64,000 nucleotides of DNA, from assembly GCA_002105175.1 (NCBI GenBank), contig MCGE01000046.1, positions 186,001 through 250,000 of the forward strand, given 5' to 3'. The stretch comes from Absidia repens (lineage: Eukaryota; Mucoromycota; Mucoromycetes; Mucorales; Cunninghamellaceae). The notes under the pieces are model-generated. The model saw only the letters and a program-made list of their open reading frames with translations, did not search any database and was not told the origin of the DNA. Made by a program: the position numbers and the translations under genes. How positions within the stretch are numbered: the stretch's first letter is position 1; each line of letters starts with the position of its first letter. This document shows, one piece after another, positions 62,028 to 64,000 of the stretch.

Positions 62028-63369
62028 ACATTTATGACATGGACTTATCTAGATCGATGAGTATTCTCCTAAAACATCAATATATAATACGTGTAATTGG
62101 GAATTCGGTACTGTGATGGTATAGAAATATACTGAATACGGTGTTTTTTCTACAAATGTGTAAAGTATTTCTAGTAAAGGCATGAAACGGCATTGGGCTA
62201 ATAAACTTCAGATCGTAATGAATTGATTGGATGGATGATTGTTTTACTTTTTACAATGTATCACATACAAGTTTCCATAATCCACGTGATTTCCATTCGC
62301 TCTTTTACACTTTACTGTTGTCTATTCTCCCACTGCAGGTTCGTTCGCCTGCTCTCGACCCTATTTTCCAATGCATGATCGGAATTTGAATGATCGTAAA
62401 AAAGTGACACAACACATGTAGACCCACATCGTTCATACTGTTTTTGTTCATTCTTCTCCCCCACCTATTAGATTTTGACGGTCTTGACCGAAACGTATGA
62501 GATACAATAGAATTCGAAGTCATCATCATGCCTTATATTGAATTTCTTGTGAATCCCTTATGTTTTTGTAAAACCTTCATTTTTTACATGTGCGCACAGA
62601 CAGTTTTTTTTTTTTGTTCCATCGCCCAACATATCATAAACATTTCTATTTGGCTCGCTCATCTCCCATACTAATTCCACACCGTCTGGCACTAGTAAAA
62701 ATAAAAATCTCGATCATTGCACAAACGGAAAATATACTGCTAATATACAGTAGCATGACTCTCTTGCCGATCACCAGGTATTTTTGATTTAAAAAAAAAA
62801 AACGAAAATGATATAGAATATTTCATTTTCTTTTCATTTCATTTATTTATTTATTTTATTTTTTAAAGGTAAGTATTATAGTAGAGGCAGTAGGTTGCAG
62901 TAAATGGCATTGGGTGCCTTATTATTAGACCTCAACAAATATTGAAACCCCGGTAATCGATTTTTTTTTTCATGATTTCTGCCTGTGCCCCTTGATTCAT
63001 AGTGAGAAACAAAATAATCCTCCGTTGCGACTTTTTTATGGACATGTATCGATTATATATGGATGAAGAATGGAATCATGGTGGCAATCATGAGGTAAGG
63101 ATGAAAAAGCCGATCATGGAAATCAACATTCCTTTGTAGCTGAGTTTTGATTGGTTGGGACTTGAACAGTTTAACCAACCTTCATGCATTTTTTTTTATT
63201 AGGTACTATAAAATAAAAAATTACCAGGGCGGGCTTTCTTTTACTTCTCTTTCGCTTTTTCGTCACTTTTTTTTTTTCCCTTTTTCTATACATATATTGT
63301 ATATGTATATTTATCTCCTCTCTTTTTAAACTCCCTTTTTTATTCCATTATCATACTTAGTTGAAAACG
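61773..63369. other. Gene-poor stretch before last gene
   Basis: A T run lies at about 61997-62024. No ORF with a recognisable domain is present. The last 150 bp are a pyrimidine-rich leader with a TATA-like ATACATATATTGTATATG stretch near 63290. Confidence 0.4.
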
Positions 63370-64000
63370 ATGAACGATACAAGCACCTATTTATTAATGG
63401 AAGAACAAACTACTGAACTACGATGTGGTGGATTATCTGGTCTCCCTCCTGCTCCTGATCAGCCTTCAACTTGGCTTCCCTCTTCAAAAATGAACATAAA
63501 TGACTCCGTATCACATAATCCATCGTTACATACTTCTCCATCCGATCAACAACATCAAAAATCGATGGCGGCCACTATGGTGTCAGGAACTCATCCAACT
63601 GCTGCATCCCAACAATCACAGCGACGACGTTGCTCTTTTCAATCTTCACCCACACCCCCTTCTATGAATGCGATGATGATGATGGATATTCCTACCACTT
63701 CCTCTACCGCTGTTGGTCCCTACTCAACAACGACTTCTTCGACATCATCAACAAGCTCGTCTCCACCTGCTCATTATTGGTCCACTTCTTCAGGTCAATC
63801 AGCACTTTACCAAAGCTATTCTCCTCATCCATATCAAAAGCAGGAGCAGCACCATGACTTACAGCAACAGCAACAATACAACCATCACTACAATCAGCAA
63901 TCATTACCCGTGACTCCTGTGCAGTACCATCAATCGCCATTTATGCAATCACCCATTGTCAGCACCACTCGAAGTCATAGTGTGAAAAGAAACAAATTAC
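63370..64000 (+). CDS. Low-complexity regulatory-type protein, partial (cut by window end)
   Basis: The frame is open from the ATG at 63370 to the last base, at least 210 codons. It is rich in Ser, Thr, Pro, Gln and His with SSTSSTSSS-, QQQQQ- and MMMM-type runs, and ends in a basic segment (TTRSHSVKRNKL). This style is typical of the N-terminal part of a fungal transcription factor whose DNA-binding domain would lie beyond the window. No family can be named. The pyrimidine leader and the start context match other genes here. Confidence 0.7.
   Translation, partial: MNDTSTYLLMEEQTTELRCGGLSGLPPAPDQPSTWLPSSKMNINDSVSHNPSLHTSPSDQQHQKSMAATMVSGTHPTAASQQSQRRRCSFQSSPTPPSMNAMMMMDIPTTSSTAVGPYSTTTSSTSSTSSSPPAHYWSTSSGQSALYQSYSPHPYQKQEQHHDLQQQQQYNHHYNQQSLPVTPVQYHQSPFMQSPIVSTTRSHSVKRNKL

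Overview
The window reads as nuclear DNA of an early-diverging fungus, most likely a mucoralean (Mucoromycota). Genes are dense and have many short GT..AG introns (about 50-230 nt). Flanks are AT-rich with pyrimidine-rich leaders, and homopolymer runs reach 50 bases. The protein set is fungal: a fungal-type mitochondrial mL60, an Msn2-like zinc-finger factor, and a class C GPCR with a cytoplasmic PH-like tail of the kind expanded in Mucoromycota. The genus is inference. Exon joins were made by eye from reading frame, splice sites and family conservation.

Layout. 1-5 kb: ribosomal protein eL33, a small CYSTM-like protein split over three exons, and the AP endonuclease Apn2 with two PIP boxes and a GRF finger. 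5.6-10.4 kb: a dispersed repeat copy carrying an inverted 135-bp piece of the neighbouring protein kinase gene, the kinase itself, and an IMPACT/Yih1 homologue. 10.8-12.4 kb: mitoribosomal mL60 and nucleolar Rrp1, divergent from one short promoter. 12.4-24.8 kb: an Hsp110/Sse1 chaperone gene with an apparent one-base frameshift and a heat-shock element upstream, a small unknown gene, guanylate kinase, and several repeat copies. 24.8-29.3 kb: a 12-exon class C GPCR. 31.4-44.2 kb: a small CxxC protein, an RBBP4/Msi1/Hat2 WD40 histone chaperone, an unknown protein, an Msn2-like factor, and a Nup35/Nup53-type nucleoporin with GLFG-like repeats. 44.2-51.5 kb is a transposon-rich island: dispersed repeats, a gag-like remnant, a tandem LTR-like array, one tRNA-Leu(CAA) and stray exon-like fragments. 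51.5-64 kb: an F-box protein, a homeodomain factor, phosphatidylinositol 4-kinase Pik1 (10 exons), an RRM-cyclophilin (Cyp33/PPIE type), and the start of a low-complexity regulator cut by the window end.

There is no operon-like organisation. The clearest functional pairing is the divergent mL60/RRP1 pair, both serving ribosome production. The least ordinary material is the repeat family. It recurs at least eight times in 51 kb, and one copy holds a nearly intact piece of a host gene, as expected of a gene-fragment-capturing non-autonomous element.
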